DNA of 26,862 nucleotides from Flavobacteriales bacterium. Lineage in GTDB: Bacteria; Bacteroidota; Bacteroidia; Flavobacteriales; Flavobacteriaceae. The stretch spans positions 1-26,862 of the forward strand of contig PDQE01000075.1 in assembly GCA_002747735.1 (NCBI GenBank), written 5' to 3'. Under the pieces are notes generated by a model, which searched no databases, was not told the DNA's origin, and saw only the letters and a list, made by a program, of their open reading frames with translations. Made by a program: the position numbers and the translations under genes. Positions 14,878-23,558 of the stretch are shown piece after piece. Numbering within the stretch: the stretch's first letter is position 1; every line of letters starts with the position of its first letter.

Positions 14878-17413
14878 AAAACTTACAAAACTTAAACTAT
14901 TACTATTACTTATTTCTTTTTTATGTTTGGCAGTTGTGCATTCACAAACTGAAAAAGGTAAGCAACCACTTATAAAAATTTTAGAAAAATTACAGTCCAA
15001 ACACGACTGTAATTTTTCTTATATAGATAAAAATATAGCAGATGTCTTTATAGAACCTCCGGATGAAAATCTTACCTTAAAAGCATCAATAACTTATTTA
15101 CAAGAAAACACACCGTTACTTTTTACCATTATTAGTGATAGTTATATCGCAATTACCAGAGATGGCAAAAAGTATTTTTCCATTTGTGGATATTTGACCG
15201 ATGGCACTACCGGAATGCCAATAGAAGGAGCAGTTATTCAAACAAAAAATAATTCCGCCCTGTCTGATAGTACCGGTTATTTTCAGTTAATGGATTTACT
15301 TGCTAATGATTTGGTAACCTTTAGGCACCTTTCTTATAATTCTATTACCAAATATGCAGACGTCTATAAAACTGAAGATTGCGAAGTTATTTTTCTGGAC
15401 TCTAAAGTTGAATTGCTTTCTGAGATTATCCTTAAAGATTATGTTACCAATGGGATAAACAAAGTTATTGACGGTAGCATTGCCATTAATTATAAAAACT
15501 TTGGCATAGTTCCGGGCTTAATAGAAACCGATGTGTTGCAAACAATACAGGCACTTTCCGGATTGGTAAGTGTGGACGAAACGGTTTCTAACATCAATAT
15601 AAGAGGTGGTACACATGACCAAAACTTGATTCGATGGGACGGCATAAAACTCTACCAGAGCGGTCATTTTTTTGGTTTAATATCAGCGGTAAACCCCAGA
15701 ATTACCAAAAATGTTACGCTTATTAAAAACGGTACTACGGCAGCTCTTTCTGATGGCGTATCAGGTACCATAGATATGAAAACGGAATATAATGTAAATA
15801 AAGATTTAAAAGCAGAAGCAGGCCTCAATTTCGTAAATGCCGATGTATTTGTAGATGCTCCTTTAACGGATAAATCATCAGTACAAATAGCCGTAAGAAA
15901 ATCAATAAATGAATATCTGGATACTCCAACTTATAGTAATTATTTTGACCGTGCTTTCCAAAACTCTGATGTAATGGCAAGTGATGAATATACTAATACT
16001 ACTGAGGAAAATTTTGATTTTTTAGACACCAGTCTGCGGACCATTTATAAAGTATCGGATAAAGACAGGTTAAGTGCCAATTTTTTATTTCTGAAAAATG
16101 AGTTGAGTATCGCGGAAAACGCCTTTGGCAGTGGGTCTTTTACTACCCGCCCCAGTACACTCAACCAAAGAAATACAGCCGGACAACTGAGTTATGAAAG
16201 AAAATGGAGTAAGGCATTTAAAACTGATTTGCAAGTGTATATAACCAATTATCAGTTGGATGCAGTTAACTATAATATCATTGAGGAACAAAGATTAGAA
16301 CAAGGAAATACTATTGATGAAATGGGTGTAAGTTTTAATGTCAATTATAAAATTAGTGATAATCTTAGCATTTTAAGTGGATATTATTTTAAAAATACGG
16401 TTATTGCCAATAGCGATAAGTTAAATTATCCAAGATTAAACATTGTTCAGGAAAATAAACTTTCTAGTCATGCTTTGTCACTTGAATCAAAATGGAATAT
16501 AAATGACTATAAAACCTATATTAGAACCGGACTAAGAGCCAATTATTATAAAGATTTTGATAAATTTATTTTAGAACCCAGACTGGCAGTAAATCAAAAA
16601 ATTAACAATAATCTTTCTTTAGAATTATTGGGTGAATTTAAAAATCAAACCACTACACTACTCAATGAAAACAATCCGGATTATGATAATTTTTTGGGTA
16701 TTGAGAACAGGCGGTGGTTCTTGACTGACAATGCAACAATTCCAATTTTACATGGCAAACAGTTAAGCTTGGGAGGGAGTTATAAATTCAACTCTTTTCT
16801 AGTAAATGGTTCTGTTTATTATAAAAACATAGATGGAATAACTACCCTTAGTCAGGGTTTTCAGAACCAATACGAATATACCTTAGATCAAGGTCGCTAT
16901 GAAGTAGCTGGTGCAGATATTATTTTTAATAACAAGTTTAAACGCCTTAACACCTGGCTTGGATATTCTTATGCGAAAAATAACTATACGTTTAAAAATT
17001 TGCCGGTAAATAAATTTGCCAGTAATTACGATATAAGACATACAATTTCTTTAGCCACTGCGTATGATTATAAAAAATTAAAAATTTCCACCGGTTTGCT
17101 ATACAGAACCGGCAAGCCTACCACGCTTTTAGTCTCCGGAAATGAGGTGATTAACGGGGAATTAAATTTTCAAAATCCAAACAGTACCCGCCTGCCAGAC
17201 TATTACCGCCTTGATGCTTCTATAATATATGACTTTTCTTTTTCTAAGCATTTTAAAATAAATGTAGCAGCATCGTTACTCAATATTTTAGATAGAAAAA
17301 ACTTAATCAACCAATATTACAAGATAGACCCCGAAGATAATTCCAAGTTTAAGGAATACAATACTTATTCATTAGGGATTACGCCTAATTTTGCATTACG
17401 ATTGTTTTTTTAA
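14870..17413 (+). CDS. TonB-dependent receptor with N-terminal STN signalling domain
   Basis: An 847-residue outer-membrane receptor. A signal peptide ends in VHSQ near residue 26. An STN (secretin/TonB short N-terminal) domain lies at about 35-95, and a CarboxypepD_reg-like beta-sandwich at about 105-185 (ICGYLTDGTTGMPIEGAVIQ). The plug spans about 195-305, with NINIRGGTHDQNLIRWDGIK and GTTAALSDGVSGTIDMKTE. The rest is a beta barrel ending in a terminal phenylalanine. The start is GTG, inside the end of fecR. The STN domain is the part expected to signal to FecR, so the three genes form one regulated uptake unit. It is not SusC-sized and no SusD gene follows. The ligand, perhaps an iron chelate, cannot be determined. 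Confidence 0.92.
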   Translation: MTKKLTKLKLLLLLISFLCLAVVHSQTEKGKQPLIKILEKLQSKHDCNFSYIDKNIADVFIEPPDENLTLKASITYLQENTPLLFTIISDSYIAITRDGKKYFSICGYLTDGTTGMPIEGAVIQTKNNSALSDSTGYFQLMDLLANDLVTFRHLSYNSITKYADVYKTEDCEVIFLDSKVELLSEIILKDYVTNGINKVIDGSIAINYKNFGIVPGLIETDVLQTIQALSGLVSVDETVSNINIRGGTHDQNLIRWDGIKLYQSGHFFGLISAVNPRITKNVTLIKNGTTAALSDGVSGTIDMKTEYNVNKDLKAEAGLNFVNADVFVDAPLTDKSSVQIAVRKSINEYLDTPTYSNYFDRAFQNSDVMASDEYTNTTEENFDFLDTSLRTIYKVSDKDRLSANFLFLKNELSIAENAFGSGSFTTRPSTLNQRNTAGQLSYERKWSKAFKTDLQVYITNYQLDAVNYNIIEEQRLEQGNTIDEMGVSFNVNYKISDNLSILSGYYFKNTVIANSDKLNYPRLNIVQENKLSSHALSLESKWNINDYKTYIRTGLRANYYKDFDKFILEPRLAVNQKINNNLSLELLGEFKNQTTTLLNENNPDYDNFLGIENRRWFLTDNATIPILHGKQLSLGGSYKFNSFLVNGSVYYKNIDGITTLSQGFQNQYEYTLDQGRYEVAGADIIFNNKFKRLNTWLGYSYAKNNYTFKNLPVNKFASNYDIRHTISLATAYDYKKLKISTGLLYRTGKPTTLLVSGNEVINGELNFQNPNSTRLPDYYRLDASIIYDFSFSKHFKINVAASLLNILDRKNLINQYYKIDPEDNSKFKEYNTYSLGITPNFALRLFF

Positions 17414-17530
17414 TTCGTATTGGCTTGTTTAGGCCATGGTGTTCTATGAGGATGAAACCTTTGAAATATTTTTGTCACTTTAAAAACGTGTAAGAATTAT
17501 GAAAATACACCATAACCGGTGATGATTTTT

Positions 17531-18565
17531 TTATTTTTCCAACACTTCATTAATTTTTTCTACTATTACTTTCGGTGAAATATCCCGCATTACATCTTCA
17601 TAATCTTCGCATATTTTGTTGCCATAAACAGAACAAGGCAGTTTTGGATATTTTTCTCTGTCCGGAATTAATTGGTTTTCAATAGGCTGGTTGTAGGGTG
17701 CAAATCCGGCATAAGGATGTGTAACACCCCATATTGAGATTACTTTAACGCCTTGCATAGCAGCCAAATGGCCATTGCCGGAGTCCATACTTACCATAAG
17801 GTCTAAATTGCTAATTAGGGATAATTCTTCTTCCATTGATAATTTTCCTGCAATAGAAAAGGTGCAGTTGAACAGCTTTGCCATCTTACTCAATTCCCTT
17901 TGTTCTTTATCACCGCCTCCAAAGAGTATAATTTTGTAATTTTTATTTTCTAATAACTTTTTCAACACTTTTTTTACCAAATCTAATGGATACATTTTTC
18001 CAGGATGTTTGGCAAATGGAGCAAAGCCAATCCAATAATTATAATCTGTACCGATTAAATCAAGTATTTTTTCTGATAAGATTGTTTTATCAGGAAAAAC
18101 GGGTTGACTTATATCCACCGGAAAGCCCAATTTTTCAAATACGTCCGCATATCTTTGGTGAGTAGTTTTTAGAGGTTTAAAGATTTTGTTTCTCTCCCTT
18201 GTCAGAGCTTTTTTCTCTGCCCTGCCTTTGTCAATAATAGCCATTTTTATGTTTGAAAATGTAAAAAAGCCTAGCAGAATTTTTGAGCGGAGTACGTTGT
18301 GTAAATCAGCTATGTGGGTTATGGAAAGAGATTGGATTTGGCGATAGAGTTTGTACAAACCTGCCAAGCCCTTGTGAGATTTATTCAAATCGGCAATAAA
18401 CACTTCCAGATTGGGAATGTTTTTAAAAAAAGGTTTAAATGCAGCCCGGGTAAGTACCGTAATTTTTACATTGGGATAAGCCATGGCAAAAGCCCGCAAT
18501 ACAGGCACTGTCATGGCTACATCGCCCATGGCAGATAACCGGATAACGAGAATATGGCTGTTCAT
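17531..18565 (-). CDS. Glycosyltransferase family 9 (heptosyltransferase-like)
   Basis: A 344-residue GT-B fold protein of the ADP-heptose:LPS heptosyltransferase family. The opening HILVIRLSAMGDVAMTVPVLRAF is the standard GT9 start. Motifs in the C-terminal half, GFAPFAKHPGKMYPLD, ILFGGGDKEQ and SMDSGNGHLAAMQGVKVISIWG, form the nucleotide-sugar binding site. In Bacteroidota such enzymes add a sugar to lipid A core or another surface glycan. The actual sugar is not predictable. It begins four bases after gldA ends on the same strand, so the two are co-transcribed, though no functional tie is known to me. Confidence 0.9.
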   Translation of the reverse strand: MNSHILVIRLSAMGDVAMTVPVLRAFAMAYPNVKITVLTRAAFKPFFKNIPNLEVFIADLNKSHKGLAGLYKLYRQIQSLSITHIADLHNVLRSKILLGFFTFSNIKMAIIDKGRAEKKALTRERNKIFKPLKTTHQRYADVFEKLGFPVDISQPVFPDKTILSEKILDLIGTDYNYWIGFAPFAKHPGKMYPLDLVKKVLKKLLENKNYKIILFGGGDKEQRELSKMAKLFNCTFSIAGKLSMEEELSLISNLDLMVSMDSGNGHLAAMQGVKVISIWGVTHPYAGFAPYNQPIENQLIPDREKYPKLPCSVYGNKICEDYEDVMRDISPKVIVEKINEVLEK

Positions 18566-18569
18566 AAAA

Positions 18570-19463
18570 TTATTGGGTTAAATCTCTAAACATTTTTTCC
18601 AGACTCTCATTTTTGCGAATGGATTGCAATAACCTAAGGCCGTTATCATGGGCAAAATCAAATATCGCCGGTCGCATATCTTTTTTGGTATAAAAGGTGA
18701 GTTCCCAAGTATTTCCACCCAGATTTTTTACGGTATTTACGTTGGCAATTTGTTGTAATAATTGCTGTTCTACTAACAAGTCAAACTCTACTTCTATACG
18801 TTGTATTTTGTCATCTTTTAGGCTGTCTAAACGTTTGTCAGCTACTATTTTTCCTTTATTAATTATAATTATCCTGTCGCAAACCGCTTCTACTTCTTGC
18901 AGGATGTGGGAGGAAAACAATACTGTTTTGGATTTACCGATGTCTCGAATCAATTGGCGAATCTCAATTAACTGATTAGGGTCTAAACCTGTGGTAGGCT
19001 CATCCAAAATCAACACATCAGGATTGTGTAGCAAAGCTGCCGCCAATCCCACCCGCTGCCGGTAACCTTTTGAGAGTTGGCTTATTTTTTTATGAGCTTC
19101 TGCCGAAAGGCCAACGGTTTTTATTACCTCCGCTACTTTGTCTATGCCAATTTTGTAGATATTGGCGTTAAATTGCAAATATTCTTTTACGTACATATCC
19201 AAATACAACGGATTGTGTTCGGGTAGATACCCAATTGATTTTTTTACCGAAAGTTCATCAGTAGCTACATCATAGCCGTTTACAAGAACCACTCCTTCGG
19301 TAGCATCTAAATAGGTAGTGATGATTTTCATCATGGTGGATTTTCCGGCACCGTTTGGGCCCAAAAAACCGACTATTTCACCTTGGTTTATGTTAAAGCT
19401 TACTGCATCTAAGGCCTTTTGGCTGCCGTAAACTTTCGTTACCTCTTTTACTTCTATAGACAT
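18570..19463 (-). CDS. gldA: Gliding motility ABC transporter ATP-binding protein GldA
   Basis: A 297-residue ABC ATPase matching GldA of gliding flavobacteria. The Walker A motif GPNGAGKST is at residues 35-43, the ABC signature LSKGYRQRVG at 130-139, and Walker B with glutamate, VLILDEP, at 150-156. The switch histidine lies in LFSSHILQEVE near 189. The ~90-residue C-terminal tail, ending SIRKNESLEKMFRDLT, is typical of the group. GldA works with the membrane components GldF and GldG, which are encoded elsewhere, as in Flavobacterium. A generic drug/Na+ export ATPase is the alternative, but the overall similarity and the flavobacterial context favour GldA. Confidence 0.88.
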   Translation of the reverse strand: MSIEVKEVTKVYGSQKALDAVSFNINQGEIVGFLGPNGAGKSTMMKIITTYLDATEGVVLVNGYDVATDELSVKKSIGYLPEHNPLYLDMYVKEYLQFNANIYKIGIDKVAEVIKTVGLSAEAHKKISQLSKGYRQRVGLAAALLHNPDVLILDEPTTGLDPNQLIEIRQLIRDIGKSKTVLFSSHILQEVEAVCDRIIIINKGKIVADKRLDSLKDDKIQRIEVEFDLLVEQQLLQQIANVNTVKNLGGNTWELTFYTKKDMRPAIFDFAHDNGLRLLQSIRKNESLEKMFRDLTQ

Positions 19464-19674
19464 TGGTTCTTTTTTATAAATAAATATTACTAAATGGATA
19501 ATGTTCCTACTTCTTAAATTTGGTGGTATTTAGTGTTTAGTTTACAATCCGTAGTTTTTTATCTTCTGATTTACATTAAATTATTGGCCAAATCAAAACT
19601 ATAATCTAAAGTTTTATAAATCCAAAAAACACTATATTTTTCAATTTGAGAAGTTTTAACACAGACAATCCGCA

Positions 19675-22092
19675 TTACTTTTTGTTTTTTACATATTTCT
19701 CTAACCATTGATCTTGTTCCCATAGCATGTGCAGAATACTTTCTTTGGCACGGTATCCGTGGCTTTCTTTGGGTAACATTACCAACCTTACGGTAGCCCC
19801 CAATCCTTTTAGGGCGTTAAAATATCGTTCACTTTGCATAGGGTATGTGCCGGAATTATTATCTGCGGCACCGTGAATGAGTAATAACGGTGTTTTCATT
19901 TTCTCCGCATGCATAAACGGCGACATAGTGTAATATACCTCAGGAGCTTCCCAGTAATTTCGTTCTTCACTCTGAAAGCCAAATGGTGTAAGTGTTCGAT
20001 TATAGGCTCCGCTTCGGGCGATACCGGCAGCAAACAAATCTGAATGCGATAAGAGATTGGCTACCATAAATGCTCCGTAACTATGTCCGCCAACTGCCAC
20101 CCGCTCCCAATCTATATACCCCATAGCATTTACAGCGTCTATAGCAGCTTTAGCATTAGCTACCAACTGTTTCCTAAAACTGTCATTAGGTTCAGTGTCA
20201 CCTTCGCCTATGATGGGGAAGGCAGCTCTGTCTAAGACTACATAACCTTTGTTAACCCAGTAAATGGGCGAACCGTAGTGTGGAGCTATAAAACTATTGG
20301 GATTGCTCGTGGTTTGTGAGGCACTGCTTTTGTCTTTGTACTCTATTGGATACGCCCATAAAATCATAGGCATTTTTTCTTTTTTGGCTTTGTCATATCC
20401 CACGGGTAAATACAAGGTGCCACTAAGGTCTAAGCCGTCATCTCGTTTGTACTGTATTATCTCTTTATGAACATTTTGTAAGGCGGTAAACGGATTTTTA
20501 AAATCTGTAAGTTGAGTTAGTTTGTTGTTTCTCAGGTTTCTGAAATAATAGTTGGGATATTCAGTAGGTGATTCAATTTTTGCTAATATTCGATTTTTGT
20601 CTGGATCATAGTCGTTAATCTTTTCTAATTTATCAATGTATTTGGATTTATAGATGGTTGATTTCTGCTTTGTTTTTAAGTTAATTTTATCCACAAACGG
20701 AAATTGGCCTTTTTTGGAAAAACCATCGCCTATCAAAAAGGCGTTGTTGTTTTTATCCAATTCCAAAACGTAATTGCCGTAATCATTTCTTTTCATTACA
20801 AAATAGCCCGGGTCTGCATATACATCTTGGTAATTTCTATCAAACAGAATTTCGGGTTTTTGGGCAGTATCAGAAGGATTAAATACGTAGGATTTGGTAT
20901 TTCTGGTATTCCACCAATAGTCATTGGCCACAGCCAAATTATCTGTTCCCCACTTAATACTGTAATACCGGTTGATGGTTTTTAGAATACTTTTTGGTAC
21001 ACCGTTAAATGGGGCATCTAACTGAAAAACATTATCTCTAAATTCCACTTTATTTTCTGGATTACCGCCATCTAAAGCTTCTGCATAGATAAGGCTAGCA
21101 GGTTTATCATTACGCCAAGATATGTTTCGTTTACCGGTTTGCGTAGCCATAAAGCCTTTAGGCAGCACTTCCAATAAAGGCCTTTCGGTTATTGTAGTAA
21201 TGTGTTTTCCGGATTTATCATATATATTATAACTGGTAGGAAAACGCCTGTAAGTTACAATATATGAAAAAGGTTTTTTTAGGGTGGTTACCAGAAGATA
21301 AGATCCATCAGGCGAAAAGCTAATGTTATCGTACATATTGGTGGGCAGCCATTCCGTTTTTGTACCGTCCAGATTCACTTTGTACAGTGTAGAGCGGCAT
21401 AATTGTTCAAAATTAAACTCATCATTTGGGTTTTTTAACAAGTCCTGATAGGTTCTGTTCTGGGCTTTTTCACCATAGTTTACAGAAACAGTAGGTCCTT
21501 CCGGTACTGCATCTGCGGTGTTTATCAGTTTCTTTTTATCTTTAGGTAGCATTTTAACCAGGAGGCTGTTGCCCTCTTCAAACCAGTTGATTACATCGCC
21601 TAGATTAGCATTTAAAACAGGTGGTGTTATTTGTCTGGCGGCAAGGGTTTCCATGTCCAATACCCATAGGGAAACACCTTTTTTTCCGGTATGGGTAAAG
21701 GCGAGTTTGTCCTGTTTTGGTGACCAGCTAAAATAGGCCAGCCGGGGAGCTTTGGGCAGGCCGGTAACTTGTTGAATATCCTTGTTTTTCCCGGAGAGTT
21801 TTTTCACTCTTATATTATTGTAATATCGTGTTCGATTGCCAATATTAGTCACCGGGTTAATCCGCAAGCCGCCCAGCCGCAGTTCGGGTTCAGAGAGTTC
21901 TGCTATGGAGCTAAAAGCCTTGCTATACCTAAAAATAAGTATGTCTTTATTGTTATTCATCATTACAGATGGTGCCAATTCTACATCTACCAGTTCTAAA
22001 ATTTCCTTAGAAGGTTTTTGATAGCTTAGATTTTCCTGAGCGGAAAGAGGAAGTAGAAATAAAAAGGTGATGAGGTAAGAGAAGTATTTCAT
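19675..22092 (-). CDS. Exported S9 serine peptidase, glutamyl endopeptidase (S9D)-like
   Basis: An 805-residue prolyl-oligopeptidase-family protein. A signal peptide of about 18 residues (ending LSAQ) precedes a beta-propeller region of about 500 residues, which shields the C-terminal alpha/beta-hydrolase domain. The catalytic triad is visible: S671 in GGHSYGAF, D744 in HGAADNNSGT and H778 in KESHGYR. The sections HGAADNNSGTYPMQSERYF and ESHGYRAKESILHMLWE closely resemble the glutamyl endopeptidase (chloroplast GEP-like) branch rather than dipeptidyl peptidase IV. It probably degrades peptides in the periplasm or outside the cell. It stands alone between gldA and the aromatic operon, transcribed away from the latter. 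Confidence 0.9.
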   Translation of the reverse strand: MKYFSYLITFLFLLPLSAQENLSYQKPSKEILELVDVELAPSVMMNNNKDILIFRYSKAFSSIAELSEPELRLGGLRINPVTNIGNRTRYYNNIRVKKLSGKNKDIQQVTGLPKAPRLAYFSWSPKQDKLAFTHTGKKGVSLWVLDMETLAARQITPPVLNANLGDVINWFEEGNSLLVKMLPKDKKKLINTADAVPEGPTVSVNYGEKAQNRTYQDLLKNPNDEFNFEQLCRSTLYKVNLDGTKTEWLPTNMYDNISFSPDGSYLLVTTLKKPFSYIVTYRRFPTSYNIYDKSGKHITTITERPLLEVLPKGFMATQTGKRNISWRNDKPASLIYAEALDGGNPENKVEFRDNVFQLDAPFNGVPKSILKTINRYYSIKWGTDNLAVANDYWWNTRNTKSYVFNPSDTAQKPEILFDRNYQDVYADPGYFVMKRNDYGNYVLELDKNNNAFLIGDGFSKKGQFPFVDKINLKTKQKSTIYKSKYIDKLEKINDYDPDKNRILAKIESPTEYPNYYFRNLRNNKLTQLTDFKNPFTALQNVHKEIIQYKRDDGLDLSGTLYLPVGYDKAKKEKMPMILWAYPIEYKDKSSASQTTSNPNSFIAPHYGSPIYWVNKGYVVLDRAAFPIIGEGDTEPNDSFRKQLVANAKAAIDAVNAMGYIDWERVAVGGHSYGAFMVANLLSHSDLFAAGIARSGAYNRTLTPFGFQSEERNYWEAPEVYYTMSPFMHAEKMKTPLLLIHGAADNNSGTYPMQSERYFNALKGLGATVRLVMLPKESHGYRAKESILHMLWEQDQWLEKYVKNKK

Positions 22093-22298
22093 GATAATGA
22101 GTGTTTCTTAATCAGATATTTAATAGTTTTTAATATGTAAATGATGATCTTTTAAAACTTATGCTAAACTACAATTTTATCGGGCTTTTTCAAATAAAAT
22201 TATAATATCTAATTTTTAATATTTCTTTCTGATTAAGTGTAATTTAAAAGTTAAAAAATTATATTTTTATCAATCCCTGCAATTATTTATTAAAAAAA

Positions 22299-22329
22299 TT
22301 TGTTTTTAAGAATATAACTTTTACATTTG
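22299..22329 (+). promoter_or_regulatory. Consensus promoter of the Phe/Tyr operon leader
   Basis: A TTTG -33 element (22299-22302) is followed after exactly 19 bp by TACATTTG (22322-22329), a perfect TAnnTTTG -7 box. This is the best promoter in the window. Transcription should begin near 22335, about 15 bases before the leader-peptide ATG. The AT-rich DNA upstream (22093-22298) shows nothing else I can name. Confidence 0.75.
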
Positions 22330-22349
22330 TTGCTCAATCAGTTAAGAAA

Positions 22350-22439
22350 ATGAGACTGTTTAACACTTGGCAAGCGTACTTTTACTTCTTTTATTTTTAT
22401 AAAGCGAAGCGGGGCTTTGTGGGTGTTTATTTGTCATAA
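22350..22439 (+). CDS. Phe/Tyr leader peptide of an attenuator (29 aa)
   Basis: A 29-codon ORF starts about 15 bases after the predicted transcription start. It carries eight consecutive aromatic codons, YFYFFYFY at residues 10-17, plus Trp7, Phe4, Phe23 and Tyr27. It lies between a consensus promoter and an intrinsic terminator, ahead of pheA and tyrA. This is the layout of a ribosome-stalling leader such as Escherichia coli pheL, though unrelated in sequence. Ribosome stalling in the aromatic run (22377-22400) would cover the RNA segment 22397-22405 that otherwise sequesters the antiterminator strand. The peptide itself is probably not functional once made. The T-rich run could arise by chance in AT-rich DNA, but the surrounding structure makes this unlikely. 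Confidence 0.75.
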   Translation: MRLFNTWQAYFYFFYFYKAKRGFVGVYLS

Positions 22440-22467
22440 AATAAGAATACAACCGTAGAAAGCCTCG
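22397..22467 (+). promoter_or_regulatory. Alternative RNA pairings of the attenuator (1:2 and antiterminator 2:3)
   Basis: Segment 1 (22397-22405) can pair with segment 2 (22414-22422) over nine positions, three of them G-U wobbles, with an eight-base loop. The overlapping segment CGGGGCTTT (22410-22418) can pair instead with AAAGCCTCG (22459-22467) over nine positions with one G-U wobble. The latter consumes the 5' arm of the terminator, so it is an antiterminator. The pairings are mutually exclusive in the order expected for classical attenuation. They were derived by eye; energies were not computed. Confidence 0.65.
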
Positions 22468-22486
22468 TAAAAACGAGGCTTTTTTT
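22459..22486 (+). terminator. Intrinsic terminator (attenuator) upstream of pheA
   Basis: Perfect nine-base-pair stem AAAGCCTCG (22459-22467) / CGAGGCTTT (22474-22482), six-base loop, and seven consecutive T residues (22480-22486). No complete gene precedes it on this strand apart from the leader ORF, so its role is to stop transcription before the aromatic operon. Confidence 0.9.
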
Positions 22487-22543
22487 ATGGATTTATCTTT
22501 AAACAGGGTGTTGTTGCGTTTATTCAGCAGAAATGGAATTGAT

Positions 22544-22624
22544 ATGATAAAACAATTAAGTTTAATTTTAATGAACCACGGTTCTTTCTTTGCAGTAGAA
22601 GTCCAAGGGAGGTTATTGTGGTAA
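22544..22624 (+). other. Second short ORF (26 codons) in the operon leader
   Basis: An ATG-initiated frame encodes a short peptide containing LILMNHGSFFAVEVQGRLLW and ends 97 bp before pheA. It lies beyond the terminator, so only read-through transcripts would contain it. No family is recognised. It may be a chance frame or a second regulatory peptide. Confidence 0.2.
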
Positions 22625-22721
22625 ACGAATTTCTTAATCATATTTAAATAATGTTTAAAATTTTTAATGCGAGAATGTAAGGGTTACATGTATTATCAAT
22701 TAATTAATAAAATTTAAACCT

Positions 22722-23558
22722 ATGAAAATAGCCATACAAGGTATTTTAGGATCTTTTCATCATCTGGTGGCCAACCAATATTTTGGAAAAGAGATGGATT
22801 ATGTGTCTTGTGATTTTTTTCATGAAATGCCGGTGTTACTTACGGAAGATAAGGTAGATGCTGTGGTTATGGCTATAGAAAATACTTTGGCGGGGTCTAT
22901 TCTGCCCAATTACGCCCTTATCAATGAGTATGATTTAAAGATTCAAGGTGAGGTACACATTCCCATCCATCATCATTTGCTGGCAGTAAAAGGCCAGAAA
23001 TTTGAAGATATTAAAGAGGTTAGGAGTCATCCTATGGCTATTTTACAATGTAAACAGTTTTTTAGGAAGCACTCAAATATCCGTTTAGTAGAAGAGACCG
23101 ATACTGCATTGGTAGCTAAACAAATTAGTGAAGAAAAAATTACAGGTGTTGCCGCTATTGCCAGTAAAATTGCCGCAAAAATTTATGGGTTGGAAGTTAT
23201 TGAAAGTGGAATCCAAACCAGAAAAGAAAACTATACCCGATTTTTTATTTTAAAGAAGAATAACGGATCATTAATCTTAGATAAGAACTTAAACAAAGCA
23301 TCCATACGTTTTGTTACCCATCACAAAACCGGCAGCTTAGCGGAAGTACTCAATGTCTTTGCAGATTTTGATATGAATTTATCTAAAATCCAATCGCTGC
23401 CTATCATTGACCAACCGTGGAATTACGCTTTTTTTGCCGATATTATTTTTAAAGATTATAATTGCTACCAAGAGGCGATAGCGGCAGTAGAAAAAAAAGT
23501 AAGTGAAATAAAAATTCTGGGCGAATACCAAAAAAGCAAACGCAACTATGATACATAG
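22722..23558 (+). CDS. pheA: Prephenate dehydratase
   Basis: A 278-residue monofunctional prephenate dehydratase that makes phenylpyruvate from prephenate on the phenylalanine branch. The catalytic domain (1-180) includes AIENTLAGSILPNYAL near residue 51 and the TRF motif at 172-174 (ENYTRFFIL). A C-terminal ACT domain (about 190-270) contains GSLAEVLNVFADFDMNLSKIQSLPI, the allosteric phenylalanine-sensing region. No chorismate mutase domain is fused; that activity is supplied by the last gene of the operon. It is the first gene after the attenuator, with a 235-base leader remaining after the terminator, and overlaps the aminotransferase gene by 11 bp. Confidence 0.95.
   Translation: MKIAIQGILGSFHHLVANQYFGKEMDYVSCDFFHEMPVLLTEDKVDAVVMAIENTLAGSILPNYALINEYDLKIQGEVHIPIHHHLLAVKGQKFEDIKEVRSHPMAILQCKQFFRKHSNIRLVEETDTALVAKQISEEKITGVAAIASKIAAKIYGLEVIESGIQTRKENYTRFFILKKNNGSLILDKNLNKASIRFVTHHKTGSLAEVLNVFADFDMNLSKIQSLPIIDQPWNYAFFADIIFKDYNCYQEAIAAVEKKVSEIKILGEYQKSKRNYDT

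Noticed and set aside
17436..17530. Inverted repeat ATGGTGT/ACACCAT with downstream T-run as a terminator between the receptor and the glycosyltransferase
   Set aside because: Seven-base arms separated by 64 bases and a four-base inner stem are too weak to call.
22360..22641. 93-codon minus-strand ORF across the aromatic operon leader
   Set aside because: It is antisense to the leader peptide and terminator, has no recognisable domain, and its low-complexity K/N/S/F composition fits a shadow frame.
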